Source of the DNA: Marinisporobacter balticus
GTDB taxonomy: Bacteria; Bacillota; Clostridia; Peptostreptococcales; Thermotaleaceae
NCBI RefSeq assembly: GCF_004345705.1
Contig: NZ_SLWV01000024.1
Span: forward strand, 1-57,903
Direction: 5' to 3'
Length of the DNA: 57,903 nucleotides
Both the position numbers and the translations under genes were made by a program. Below, piece by piece: positions 1 to 8,311 of this stretch. Position 1 is the first letter of the stretch, and each line of letters opens with the position of its first letter. Below the pieces are notes generated by a model. That model did not search any database. It saw nothing but the letters and a program-made list of their open reading frames with translations, and was not told the origin of the DNA.

Positions 1-75
1 TTTTATATAAAAATGAGCTCTAATGATAAAATTTATGGATTTTTAATGTATTGCATAAAAATTAAATTTTATACA

Positions 76-1035
76 TTAGTTTCCGTGACTACTCTCTTTT
101 AATTTTTCAGCAATCTTTTCAACTTTCCTTAATCTATGATTCACTCCAGACTTTCCGACAGGTGGATTTAGCATTTGTCCTAGTTCCTTTAAACTTGCTT
201 CCTTATAATCTAGCCTTAATTCTGCAATTTGGCGAAGATTATCAGGAAGTATTTTAAATCCCACATGCTTTTGAATATATTCTATGTTGTCAATCTGTCT
301 TACAGAAGCATTTACAATTTTACTTAAATTAGCCGTTTCACAATTTACGATTCTATTTACATTATTTCTTACTTGCTTTACAATCCTTATATTCTCAAGA
401 TTTAATAAAGCTGAATGGGCACCCATTATATTAAGAAGATCTACAATACGATCCCCTTCCTTAAGATATACAACAAAGCTGTTTTTACGCTTTACAATCT
501 TCGCACCCAATTCAAAATCATTAATCAAATTTTTCAAGCCTTCGCTATGTTCTTCACTACTTGTTACAAATTCTAAATGATATGTTTTTTCAGGATCACT
601 CACAGAGCCGGCTCCTAACAAAGCGCCTCTTAGATATGATCGTTTACAACATTTCTCCTTGACTAGTTCTTTGGGTAGATCATAATCTATAGAGAGTTGA
701 TCCTGATTTATTCGTAAAATTCCTACTGCTTGTAGGATATCGTTTGCTCCCATATCACTGCTCACAAAAATGACATAATGATTGTTCTTTTTTAATAACT
801 TATTTTTTCTTACTCTTAATTCGGTGTGAATCCCAAATCGTTTTTTCAATAATGTGAATACTTTTCTTGCAATAGCTGCATTCTCTGTTACAATTTTCAC
901 ATTCACTTTTTTATAACCTATAAGTTGTATCGTTCCACTCATCCGAATGAGTGCTGACAGCTCTGCTAGCTGACAACATTGCTTCTCTGAAATTACTCTT
1001 GCTAACTCATTTTTTGTTTTCATAGAAAACGTCAT
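76..1035 (-). CDS. whiA: DNA-binding protein WhiA
   Basis: WhiA homologue of 319 residues, the usual Firmicutes length. The family joins an N-terminal LAGLIDADG homing-endonuclease-like fold, here without nuclease function, to a C-terminal helix-turn-helix. It influences chromosome segregation and cell division in Bacillus and sporulation in Streptomyces. The N-terminus (MTFSMKTKNELARVI) and the C-terminal stretch around SLKELGQMLNPPVGKSGVNH are characteristic. The start follows a GGTGGGAAC ribosome site. It is the last gene in the window of the murB-PHP-rapZ-yvcK-Nudix-whiA run. In many Clostridia the next gene encodes HPr, which would lie outside. Identification is secure from sequence and synteny; the molecular role in this organism is inferred. 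Confidence 0.95.
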   Translation of the reverse strand: MTFSMKTKNELARVISEKQCCQLAELSALIRMSGTIQLIGYKKVNVKIVTENAAIARKVFTLLKKRFGIHTELRVRKNKLLKKNNHYVIFVSSDMGANDILQAVGILRINQDQLSIDYDLPKELVKEKCCKRSYLRGALLGAGSVSDPEKTYHLEFVTSSEEHSEGLKNLINDFELGAKIVKRKNSFVVYLKEGDRIVDLLNIMGAHSALLNLENIRIVKQVRNNVNRIVNCETANLSKIVNASVRQIDNIEYIQKHVGFKILPDNLRQIAELRLDYKEASLKELGQMLNPPVGKSGVNHRLRKVEKIAEKLKESSHGN

Positions 1036-1200
1036 GTTCCCACCTACTTCCAGAAACCAAATGTTCCTAGCAAATTTATTATATTTCTTACAACCAAGTA
1101 TATTTAAAGTATTATATCACAAATTTGTAAAATTTTATAAGTATTTTATCCAATAAAGATTATGGAATTTTTATAAACAACACTCAAAGTATCATTGTTG

Positions 1201-1617
1201 TTAAAGTTCTTTTTTAATTTCTTTGATTGCCTTTTGTATAATTTCTCTTTCATCATCATATTTTGTAATTTCAGAAGCACGATTGAGGTGTACGAATCGG
1301 GCTTCCACAAACCCCTCTTCTTTTAGAGGCGTACAATTCATATTCTTTGTTTTCATTAAGTACCAATGGACTGTTTTATGCACCATTTCATAATCTTTCC
1401 AATAATTTTTAAACGAATAATTGATTTCTCCAATATACTTAATAATTTCAGCTTTTATTCTTCCTTCTTCATAGACTTCTCGTATGGCAGCCATTCTTAT
1501 GGTTTCATCTTCTTTTACTTTCCCTTTTGGCAATACCCAATCTCCATTATATTTACGAAGCAATAATATCGCATTTCCAAAAACAACTACCCCCCCAGAA
1601 CTGATCTCTTTTCTCAT
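1201..1617 (-). CDS. Nudix hydrolase
   Basis: Small Nudix-fold hydrolase of 138 residues. The family cleaves nucleoside diphosphates linked to another moiety, using Mg2+ held by the Nudix box. The box is visible at about residues 32-54 (GKVKEDE, then REVYEEGRI). It keeps the catalytic REx2EE glutamates, but the usual glycine two positions after EE reads as arginine, so the box is slightly degenerate. The substrate cannot be read from sequence; a housecleaning, diadenosine-polyphosphate or mRNA 5'-end role are all possible. It sits between yvcK and whiA. Many Clostridia lack a gene here, so it may be a lineage-specific insertion in the operon. Confidence 0.85.
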   Translation of the reverse strand: MRKEISSGGVVVFGNAILLLRKYNGDWVLPKGKVKEDETIRMAAIREVYEEGRIKAEIIKYIGEINYSFKNYWKDYEMVHKTVHWYLMKTKNMNCTPLKEEGFVEARFVHLNRASEITKYDDEREIIQKAIKEIKKEL

Positions 1618-1652
1618 AAATTCACCCCTACCTACCTACAAAAAAGATTTAT

Positions 1653-2717
1653 TTAATTTCTTTTTAAAACTAACTTTATGATCATTTCAGATAATTTATC
1701 CGCATCATGTCTTATATAATCTTTTTTTATATCTACAAAAGACCCTTCTATGACTTTTATATCCTTTTTATATAATAGACTACGTTCTTCTTTTGAAATG
1801 GTTATCGGCTTTGCCCCATCCATCACATATTTTTTTAATACTGCTAAAGGAATTTCTTCATTGTTTACAAAAACATAGTCAATCATCTGGCACTTCAAAT
1901 GAGCAATAATTGCCTCCACATGCTTTAATACCCCATACCCATCCGTTTCTCCTGGCTGTGTCATCACATTGGCTGCATACACTTTAGGGGCTACGCTTTT
2001 TCTTAGCGCCTTGCTCACATCATCGATTAACAAATTAGGGATAACACTTGTATATAAACTTCCTGGTCCTAGAATAATCACATCTGCATTTAAAATTGCT
2101 TCTATAGATTCATCTAATGGTATTACCCCATCTGGCTTAATAAAAACCTTGTCAATTTCACTTTCCATCTCTTTTACCTTGATAGGAATTTGCGACTCTC
2201 CCTTTATAACTTTTCCATTCTTTAGCTTTGCATAAAGCGTAATGTCCTCTATGGTCACAGGCAAAACTTTTCCTGTAACCGCTAAAACCTCATTCATTTT
2301 TCGAATAGCTTCTTCAAAATTATCCGATATACCATTCATTGCAGCAATAAATAAGTTCCCAAAGCTTTGTCCTTTCAATTGTCCTTCTTCAAATCTATAT
2401 TGCATTAATTTCTCCATGATAGGTTCTGTATTCGCTAGTGCCAGTATGCAGTTTCTAATATCTCCCGGGGGTAGCATCCCTAAATCTTCTCTTAAAACAC
2501 CGGATCCCCCACCATCATCGGCAACTGTGACAATAGCTGTAATATTGGATGTGAATTTTTTTAAACCTCTTAGTAAAATAGATAACCCTGTTCCCCCACC
2601 AATGACGACAACTTTCGGTCCCTTATTTAAAATCCGTTTTTCAACCATTTTTTTATCCATTATATATTTTAAATCACGATTCCATAAAAACGACTTCAAC
2701 CAATCTTTCAGGTTCAT
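1653..2717 (-). CDS. yvcK: YvcK/GlmR family UDP-sugar-binding regulator (gluconeogenesis factor)
   Basis: Protein of 354 residues with the CofD-like fold of the YvcK family. The signature starts near residue 37 (GGGTGLSILLRGL) and continues with VADDGGGSGVLRED and PPGDIRNC, which form the nucleotide-sugar pocket. In Bacillus YvcK/GlmR binds UDP-GlcNAc, is needed for growth on gluconeogenic carbon sources, and stimulates GlmS. An N-terminal extension of about 35 residues precedes the core. The start follows an AGAGGGGGA ribosome site, seven bases after the rapZ stop, so the two genes are probably co-translated. Placement between rapZ and whiA is the classic Firmicutes order. Confidence 0.93.
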   Translation of the reverse strand: MNLKDWLKSFLWNRDLKYIMDKKMVEKRILNKGPKVVVIGGGTGLSILLRGLKKFTSNITAIVTVADDGGGSGVLREDLGMLPPGDIRNCILALANTEPIMEKLMQYRFEEGQLKGQSFGNLFIAAMNGISDNFEEAIRKMNEVLAVTGKVLPVTIEDITLYAKLKNGKVIKGESQIPIKVKEMESEIDKVFIKPDGVIPLDESIEAILNADVIILGPGSLYTSVIPNLLIDDVSKALRKSVAPKVYAANVMTQPGETDGYGVLKHVEAIIAHLKCQMIDYVFVNNEEIPLAVLKKYVMDGAKPITISKEERSLLYKKDIKVIEGSFVDIKKDYIRHDADKLSEMIIKLVLKRN

Positions 2718-2724
2718 TCCCCCT

Positions 2725-3591
2725 CTACTCCCCTGTATTGCTTACTGAATCTCTGTGATTGATAATGACACGTTGTCTTTTCTTTCTCAAGCTCTCATAT
2801 AATATATTTGCAACCGTTACAGATCTGTGCTTGCCTCCTGTACACCCAATGCCAATAACAAGCTGATTCTTTCCTTCTTTTATATAAAGCGGAATTAAAA
2901 AATCAATCATATCATTTAACTTCTCTACAAAGGCAGTACTCTCTGGCCACTTCATCACATAATCCCGCACCTGCTTGTCATTTCCTGTGAAAGGTCTTAA
3001 TTCTTCAATATAATGTGGGTTTGGCAAAAATCTTACATCAAATACCAAGTCTGCATCCAATAATATGCCCTTTTTAAATCCAAAGGACTGTATAAAAATC
3101 GTTAGATTGTGGGATTTTTCTCCCACCATATATATTTTTTTAACTTCTTCTTTCAATTGTGCTGAAGTCAAATTAGAAGTATCTACAATATATTTTGCTT
3201 TTTTCTTTAATTCTGCAAGTCTAACCCTTTCGGCATGAATGCCTTCTAAAATTCTGCCTTTAGGACTTAATGGATGAATTCTCCTGGTTTCCTTAAAACG
3301 CTTGATGAGTACTTCATCACTTGCCTCTAAAAACAAAATTTCATAATCGTCACCTTGATTCTTTATACTATCTAGACTCGCAAATAAGTCATCAAAAAAT
3401 TGTCTTCCTCGTATATCAATCACCAAAGCAATTTTTTCAATTTCTCCCTGTGCATGAAAACACAGTTCTGTAAACTTTGGAATGAGTGCAGGAGGAAGAT
3501 TATCTACACAATAAAATCCTATGTCTTCCATACTCTTCATTGCCTGGCTTTTTCCTGCACCAGACAATCCAGTAATAATCACAAATTTCAT
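2725..3591 (-). CDS. rapZ: RNase adapter / nucleotide-binding protein RapZ (YvcJ)
   Basis: P-loop nucleotide-binding protein of 288 residues from the chosen start. Walker A (GLSGAGKS) lies at about residues 8-15, and the C-terminal half carries the conserved GIGCTGGKHRSV motif. In E. coli RapZ delivers the sRNA GlmZ to RNase E; the Bacillus homologue YvcJ binds ATP/GTP and affects competence. Which activity applies here is unknown. The open frame extends ten codons further upstream, but the ATG at 3591 is preceded by AAGGAAGGAGGGG at good spacing and matches the family start, so it is preferred. It follows the PHP gene by 16 bases. Confidence 0.93.
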   Translation of the reverse strand: MKFVIITGLSGAGKSQAMKSMEDIGFYCVDNLPPALIPKFTELCFHAQGEIEKIALVIDIRGRQFFDDLFASLDSIKNQGDDYEILFLEASDEVLIKRFKETRRIHPLSPKGRILEGIHAERVRLAELKKKAKYIVDTSNLTSAQLKEEVKKIYMVGEKSHNLTIFIQSFGFKKGILLDADLVFDVRFLPNPHYIEELRPFTGNDKQVRDYVMKWPESTAFVEKLNDMIDFLIPLYIKEGKNQLVIGIGCTGGKHRSVTVANILYESLRKKRQRVIINHRDSVSNTGE

Positions 3592-3607
3592 AGTGACCCC
3601 TCCTTCC

Positions 3608-4339
3608 TTATGCCTCTGCATTAATAATTTGCTCTATGCTAAGTCCTGCCTGCATTGCTCTTTCTATACCTTTTTTTACATTCCCTACATCTTCTGGTCT
3701 ATGGGCATCACTGCTAATAACAAATTTTGCGCCCTCTTTCATTGCAATCTCTATATATTCTACTGTTAAAAAGCCGTGGCTGCTATTAATTTCAAGGGCT
3801 GTACCTCTTTCAGCTGCTGCCTTTGCGATCTCTTTTGTATCAATATTTGCTTTTGCTCCTGGATGGGTTAAGATAGCAATGGGATTGTTGTAGATAGCAG
3901 CGACCACTGCATCTGTATTCAATACTCTTGCTTTTCTATCTATTGATGTAAAGTGCCTTGCCAAAAAATTATTTCCATGCATTCTAAAACAATCTCTTAT
4001 ATTATTAGGAATCGCCCCAAAATGATATCCTGCTAAAACAATATCTAATTGGTCCGTAGTTTCTTTTCCAATATCCAGTGCCCCATCCATACTAATAATA
4101 TTTGCTTCCATGCCTAACTTCACGTTGATTTTATCTGTGTGAGCATTGATTGAATCAATTTCTTTTCTCATTTTAGGTAAAGCATCCCTTTTTATACCAA
4201 ATAAAAAGTGTCCATATCCATGATCAGAAATTGCAATCTCTCTTAATCCCTTTCTAATGGCTTCATCTACATTATCTTGTATTGTTCCTTTCCCATGACT
4301 ATAGATCGTATGGGTATGATAATCTGCAAATATTTTCAT
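3608..4339 (-). CDS. PHP-domain metal-dependent phosphatase (YcdX-like)
   Basis: PHP superfamily protein of 243 residues. The metal-binding motifs of the TIM-barrel-like fold are visible: YHTHTIYSHG at residues 7-16, a HGYGH segment near 40, HPGAK near 157, and SSDAHRP near 208. It resembles the YcdX/TrpH group, which hydrolyses phosphate esters using a trinuclear metal centre; the natural substrate is unknown. It lies directly upstream of rapZ and downstream of murB, a recurrent Clostridia order, and is probably part of the same transcript. Confidence 0.85.
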   Translation of the reverse strand: MKIFADYHTHTIYSHGKGTIQDNVDEAIRKGLREIAISDHGYGHFLFGIKRDALPKMRKEIDSINAHTDKINVKLGMEANIISMDGALDIGKETTDQLDIVLAGYHFGAIPNNIRDCFRMHGNNFLARHFTSIDRKARVLNTDAVVAAIYNNPIAILTHPGAKANIDTKEIAKAAAERGTALEINSSHGFLTVEYIEIAMKEGAKFVISSDAHRPEDVGNVKKGIERAMQAGLSIEQIINAEA

Positions 4340-4424
4340 CTGCTTTTCACTTCCATTTCTTCCTTATAATTTATTACACTGCCTAGTTGCAGTATGCTAT
4401 CAATAGTTTATTCATCTCTAGAAT

Positions 4425-5351
4425 TTATTTGGCTTCACCAATAACTTTCACTTCTGAATGCAATACTACATCAAACCGATCTCTAACTGTTTTTTGAACC
4501 ATCTTTATTAAGTGAATGACATCCGCTGCTGTAGCATGATCTACATTTACAATAAAACCAGAATGTAGTGGTGATACTTGTGCACCCCCTACACGAACCC
4601 CTTTAAGCCCTGCATCCTCAATTAGTTTTCCTGCAAAATATCCAACGGGTCTTTTAAATGTACTCCCTGCACTCGGTAAATGAAGTGGTTGCTTCGTTGT
4701 TCTTCTATTTGTAAAATCTTTTATTTTTTCTTTTATTTCATCACAATTTCCTTCTTCAAATTCCATTTCGGCACTCAGTACAATAAATCCTTTTTTTTGG
4801 ATAACACTACTTCTATATCCTAACTCTAATTCCTCAGCTTTTAAGTAAATCACTTCTCCTTGGTCATCTATTAGATGGACACCTACTAATAGATCTTTCA
4901 TTTCTCCACCATAAGCCCCTGCATTCATCGTAACAGCACCACCTAATGTACCTGGAATCCCACTGGCAAATTCAAATCCTTTTAACCCTTCTTTCATCAT
5001 ACGATTAGCCAAACTCGATAATAATATGCCTGCCTGTGCAGTCACTCGATTTCCTTTTATCTCTACCCCATTAAAATACTCTGCAATCTTAATGACGATC
5101 CCTCGAATCCCTCCGTCTAAAACTAAAAGATTACTGCCATTGCCAATCACATAATAATCTATATCGAATTCCTTACAAACCTTTATGGCATACTGTACTT
5201 CTTTCACCGAATTAGGAAGTACCATAATATCTACAGGTCCTCCTATTTTAAAAGAGGTATGCTTATGCATAGGTTCATCTTTTAGAATATGTTCTACCTT
5301 GATATTTTCTGCCAATCTATTATAAACATTGATTGTATCCATAGTATACAC
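4425..5351 (-). CDS. murB: UDP-N-acetylenolpyruvoylglucosamine reductase MurB
   Basis: FAD-dependent reductase of 308 residues. It converts UDP-GlcNAc-enolpyruvate to UDP-MurNAc with NADPH in cytoplasmic peptidoglycan synthesis. FAD-binding sequence YYVIGNGSNLLV and the GIPGTLGGAVTMNAGAYGGE loop are present. The catalytic serine lies in PSAGSTFKRP and the C-terminal HSGFIVN motif is intact. Length and motifs fit the type II enzyme of Gram-positives. In many Clostridia hprK directly precedes murB. Here an extracellular solute-binding gene and the hydrogenase island separate them by about 18 kb. Confidence 0.96.
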   Translation of the reverse strand: MYTMDTINVYNRLAENIKVEHILKDEPMHKHTSFKIGGPVDIMVLPNSVKEVQYAIKVCKEFDIDYYVIGNGSNLLVLDGGIRGIVIKIAEYFNGVEIKGNRVTAQAGILLSSLANRMMKEGLKGFEFASGIPGTLGGAVTMNAGAYGGEMKDLLVGVHLIDDQGEVIYLKAEELELGYRSSVIQKKGFIVLSAEMEFEEGNCDEIKEKIKDFTNRRTTKQPLHLPSAGSTFKRPVGYFAGKLIEDAGLKGVRVGGAQVSPLHSGFIVNVDHATAADVIHLIKMVQKTVRDRFDVVLHSEVKVIGEAK

Positions 5352-5408
5352 CCCTTGATCTTTATTATGTTTTAAGTATACCTATTCATTCCATGAAATA
5401 CAAGGCTA

Positions 5409-6761
5409 CTACCTATCCATTTTTTTAACAACCTCATTATAAGTCTTAATCTTCTTCTCTGCATCTTTTAATGCATCCTTAAGCGATTTATTTTCTAATA
5501 AAACCTGCCTGAACTGACTCTGCAAAATCCCATCAATTTTTATCCAATTTGGATGTTGTGGAATATTTTGTGTCGTTTCTAAATTTTTTTCAATGTTAGA
5601 CATGATAGGATCTTTTTTATAAATTTCACCCACACTCTTTTTCACAGGGAAAACCCCTAGTCTGTCTAACTCTTTTTGATACACTTCCGCTGAAACAAAT
5701 TTTAAAAATTTCACACACATCTCAAGTTTTTTTTTGTCCTCTTGCCTAAAAATCCCATAAGCTGATGTATTTTTGCAGATGGCTACAGATTTTCCCATAG
5801 CGCCTATTGGATAGTTGGCAACAGTAAATTCAAATCCAGCTCCTTCATTTCTTAATTTATTCAGCGCATTCACAGCCCATGTTCCGGTTGGATAGACGGC
5901 TACTTTCTTTTCTTTATAGAAACTTTCCCAAGCTTCTTGTTCTGAATTTTCTCCAAAATTATTAGGCGTTACTTTATGGACAAGTTTTAAATCTGCTAAT
6001 TTTTTCAATCCACTTATAGCTCTTTTATCATTAAATGCATAAGATAAATTCTTTTCATCAAAAATTTTCGCGCCATCTGAAAGTAAAATTCCCCATGTAT
6101 TGTAATCATTTACACCCATAAAAGAGTTAAATCCATAGACATCCATCTTTCCATCATTATCTTGATCATATGTAAGCTTTTTCATTTTTTTTACGAATTC
6201 ATCGTAAGTCCAATCTCCATCCTTAGGAAAACTTACCCCTTTTTCATTGAATAGATCCTTATTCAAAAATAAGGTATAGGTTGTCATCATCCATGGAAAT
6301 CCCCATGTTTTCCCTTCAAATTGTACAGCATCCAATGCTTGCTTTTTATAATCTGCTAGCTCCTTTTTATTTAAATATTCATCAATTGGCATTAAAACCT
6401 TTTGATGAATAATAGAATAATCTGAGCCAACAGGTGCAATATCCGGATAAGTTTGGGTCTTAATCGCTGTCTCTAATTCAAATATTCCAGTTTTTACATT
6501 TAATGGCTTTAGTTCTATATATACACCAGGATTCTCTCTTTCAAATACCTTGATTTTGCTTAAAATCCATCCATATCTGGTCCCACTTTTTATATCAAAA
6601 TAAGGATAATCCCAAAGCGTAATCACCCCTTTAAATCCTTCTTCTTTTGTATCATCAGTACGATTACTCACTCTATTTTCAATAAAATAGAATGGACCAA
6701 AAATAATAAATGTACATAATAATAAACATAAAAAAAAGGTACAAAATCCAACCCTTTTCAT
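5409..6761 (-). CDS. Extracellular solute-binding protein (ABC sugar type), orphan
   Basis: Solute-binding protein of 450 residues resembling family 1 carbohydrate binders (maltose/multiple-sugar type). Features include WDYPYFD near the N-terminus, a TYPDIAPVGSD segment and a YPTGTWAVNAL segment. Residues 5-30 form one hydrophobic helix. No clear lipobox is seen: cysteines occur, but not after the [LVI][ASTVI][GAS] pattern, so the protein may be held by an uncleaved signal anchor. The ATG at 6761 is chosen because GGAGGTGG lies just upstream; the frame extends three codons further to a GTG. No permease or ATPase genes adjoin it, so its partners and ligand are unknown. Confidence 0.85.
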   Translation of the reverse strand: MKRVGFCTFFLCLLLCTFIIFGPFYFIENRVSNRTDDTKEEGFKGVITLWDYPYFDIKSGTRYGWILSKIKVFERENPGVYIELKPLNVKTGIFELETAIKTQTYPDIAPVGSDYSIIHQKVLMPIDEYLNKKELADYKKQALDAVQFEGKTWGFPWMMTTYTLFLNKDLFNEKGVSFPKDGDWTYDEFVKKMKKLTYDQDNDGKMDVYGFNSFMGVNDYNTWGILLSDGAKIFDEKNLSYAFNDKRAISGLKKLADLKLVHKVTPNNFGENSEQEAWESFYKEKKVAVYPTGTWAVNALNKLRNEGAGFEFTVANYPIGAMGKSVAICKNTSAYGIFRQEDKKKLEMCVKFLKFVSAEVYQKELDRLGVFPVKKSVGEIYKKDPIMSNIEKNLETTQNIPQHPNWIKIDGILQSQFRQVLLENKSLKDALKDAEKKIKTYNEVVKKMDR

Positions 6762-6906
6762 CGCCTCCACCTCCTATTTATATTTATTATCTAACTATAT
6801 GCTATATGCGCAGAATCATATAAATATTAGGTTTTATTTCATGCTATTATACATATCCCATTCCCATCATCAAAGGTTTATTTTAAAATTATTATATGGA
6901 AAAATA

Positions 6907-6926
6907 TTGATAATACATATTATCAA
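6907..6926. promoter_or_regulatory. Inverted repeat upstream of peroxiredoxin (possible PerR/Fur-like operator)
   Basis: A perfect eight-base inverted repeat, TTGATAAT and ATTATCAA, separated by ACAT, lies about 90 bases upstream of the peroxiredoxin start. The half-sites resemble the TGATAAT half of Fur/PerR boxes, but the spacer is four bases rather than one, so the assignment to that family is only suggestive. It is the only obvious symmetric element in the 256-base spacer, which otherwise shows only AT-rich sequence and no convincing promoter. Confidence 0.4.
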
Positions 6927-7017
6927 GTATCACTTATCTCTTGATGTTTAAAATTTTCATTTTAGGGAACATTTAAAATAGAAGAGAATTATCAATCAAA
7001 AATATTGGAGGAAAACA

Positions 7018-7563
7018 ATGGCACAAAGAGCAATCGGAAAATCTGCACCTCATTTTGAAATGAAAACAATTGATGGTGCTGGTAAAAATTTTGGAGAAGT
7101 TTCTTTAGATGATTATAACGGAAAATGGCTTATAATGTTTTTCTATCCACTAGACTTTACATTTGTTTGCCCAACAGAAATTACAGCATTTAACAAAAGA
7201 ATTGATACCTTTAAAAAGTTAAATGCAGCGGTTTTAGGTGTAAGTACAGATAGCGAACATTCTCACAAGGCTTGGATCAATAGTTCACAAGACCAAGGTG
7301 GGGTTGGAAAACTTGAATTCCCACTGGCATCTGATCGAACACAACAGGTATCTCGCGATTATGGTGTCTTAATCGAAGAAGAGGGGATTGCGTTAAGAGG
7401 ATTATTTATCATTGATCCAAATGGCATCCTTAAATATTCTGTAATTCATGATTTAAATGTAGGTCGAAGTGTAGATGAAACTTTAAGAGTTCTACAAGGC
7501 TTACAATCCGGTGGATTATGTCCAATAGATTGGCACCCTGGTGAAGAACTTCTTGAAGGTTAA
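7018..7563 (+). CDS. Peroxiredoxin (AhpC/Prx1 type, 2-Cys)
   Basis: Typical 2-Cys peroxiredoxin of 181 residues that reduces peroxides in the cytoplasm. The peroxidatic cysteine is in FYPLDFTFVCPTE at about residue 52. The resolving cysteine is in SGGLCPIDWHPG at about residue 168. RGLFIIDPNG is the conserved loop. Ribosome site TTGGAGGAAA precedes the ATG. It stands alone on the plus strand with its own spacer and no AhpF-like partner next to it, so the reductant (thioredoxin or rubredoxin system) is not evident. The inverted repeat upstream may mediate peroxide or metal control. Confidence 0.95.
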   Translation: MAQRAIGKSAPHFEMKTIDGAGKNFGEVSLDDYNGKWLIMFFYPLDFTFVCPTEITAFNKRIDTFKKLNAAVLGVSTDSEHSHKAWINSSQDQGGVGKLEFPLASDRTQQVSRDYGVLIEEEGIALRGLFIIDPNGILKYSVIHDLNVGRSVDETLRVLQGLQSGGLCPIDWHPGEELLEG

Positions 7564-7642
7564 ATAAAAACAAAGAGAATGCTTTGGTTATCTCTTATTA
7601 TCATATAAACTTGTTTTCCCTAATCGCCCATTTTTATATATA

Positions 7643-7703
7643 TTTTTATAAATTCTTCTCCTGTAATAAATAGATTCTATGTAAAAAAGAGAATTTATAA
7701 AAA
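7643..7703 (+). repeat. AT-rich inverted repeat between peroxiredoxin and the 48-residue ORF
   Basis: Two 14-base arms, TTTTTATAAATTCT at 7643-7656 and its complement at 7690-7703, enclose a loop of about 33 bases. It lies about 80 bases after the peroxiredoxin stop. No run of T follows on the plus strand, so it is not a clean intrinsic terminator. A cruciform or a regulatory site for the small downstream ORF is possible. Confidence 0.4.
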
Positions 7704-7772
7704 TTTGTAGTATAAGTTGTAGAATAAAGGCATATACTCGTAATAAAATAAACTATTGGAGGCGGAAATGGT

Positions 7773-7919
7773 ATGAAAGAAAGTTTAATTAATGTCGTAG
7801 AAAAATTTATAGATCTTTGTGATTCGTTATATGCAAAGGGAAGAATAACTGATGCACTATATATGGAAGTGACAAAGAATAAAATTGATTTTTTAGATGA
7901 GGTTCATAAGATAGGTTGA
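7773..7919 (+). CDS. Small hypothetical protein, 48 residues
   Basis: A short frame encoding 48 residues, starting MKESLINVVEKFIDLCDSLY and ending LDEVHKIG. An ATTGGAGGCGG ribosome site lies eight bases before the ATG, about the best possible signal. The composition is charged and helix-favouring, with hydrophobics spaced as in a two-helix hairpin and one cysteine at residue 16. No transmembrane segment or signal is seen. I do not recognise a family. It is followed by a long hairpin at 8074-8112 that could terminate transcription in either direction. Credibility rests on the ribosome site, length and codon pattern. Confidence 0.6.
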   Translation: MKESLINVVEKFIDLCDSLYAKGRITDALYMEVTKNKIDFLDEVHKIG

Positions 7920-8073
7920 ATATTCTCACAAAGCTTAGATTCATACTCTACCATATAAATTTCAATATTGATTATGGTTCTTCTGTATATTTTATGAATC
8001 TTCCCATACCCTTTCTTTTTCAATTCCTTCATAGGAATAAATCGCAACGCAACACTAAATATCTACACAAAAT

Positions 8074-8112
8074 AAAAGAACCTATTGTCTTTTTACACAA
8101 TAGATTCTTTTA
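8074..8112 (-). terminator. Intrinsic terminator of the T-box micro-operon (possibly bidirectional)
   Basis: Arms AAAGAACCTATTGT and ACAATAGATTCTTT flank a loop of about seven bases. On the minus strand the hairpin follows the 11-residue frame and runs into a TTTTATTTTG tract. On the plus strand it follows the 48-residue ORF and ends in TTTTATACTTT, so it may serve both convergent units. Confidence 0.7.
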
Positions 8113-8145
8113 TACTTTGCTAAAAATGTCTACGTCTTCTTCCAT
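8110..8145 (-). CDS. Possible micro-ORF, 11 residues, second gene behind the T-box
   Basis: Frame MEEDVDIFSKV, ending at the base of the terminator hairpin. It has a strong ribosome site (TAGGAGGATTTT) immediately before its ATG, overlapping the end of the 42-residue ORF. It is too short to support by coding statistics. Listed because its ribosome site is as good as those of real genes in the window; it may equally be incidental. Confidence 0.3.
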   Translation of the reverse strand: MEEDVDIFSKV

Positions 8146-8154
8146 AAAATCCTC

Positions 8155-8283
8155 CTACCATTCATACTCGTCTGCAAATCTTCCAGAACCAAAATAATTT
8201 ACATTTACTTGGTAAGTTTCTGTCATTTCTTTTTTCTCTTGAGATTCAAATTGTTCTTCTTGGGCTTCAAATTTCTTTTCCAT
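8155..8283 (-). CDS. Small hypothetical protein behind the T-box, 42 residues
   Basis: Frame of 42 residues beginning MEKKFEAQEEQFESQEKK and ending FGSGRFADEYEW. AAAGGAGGATTATC precedes the ATG at ideal spacing. The first half is a Glu/Gln/Lys-rich amphipathic stretch; the second half is aromatic-rich (two Phe, three Tyr, terminal Trp). No cysteine, membrane segment or signal sequence. It starts just after the T-box terminator, so its expression should depend on readthrough. I do not recognise the family. It could be a short functional protein, a peptide precursor, or the remnant of a larger T-box-controlled operon. Confidence 0.6.
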   Translation of the reverse strand: MEKKFEAQEEQFESQEKKEMTETYQVNVNYFGSGRFADEYEW

Positions 8284-8311
8284 GATAATCCTCCTTTCAT
8301 AAATTGGTAAT

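Noticed and set aside
7916..8197. Plus-strand open frame of 93 codons
   Set aside because: It crosses the terminator hairpin, has no ribosome site and overlaps the minus-strand 42-residue ORF, which has a strong one.
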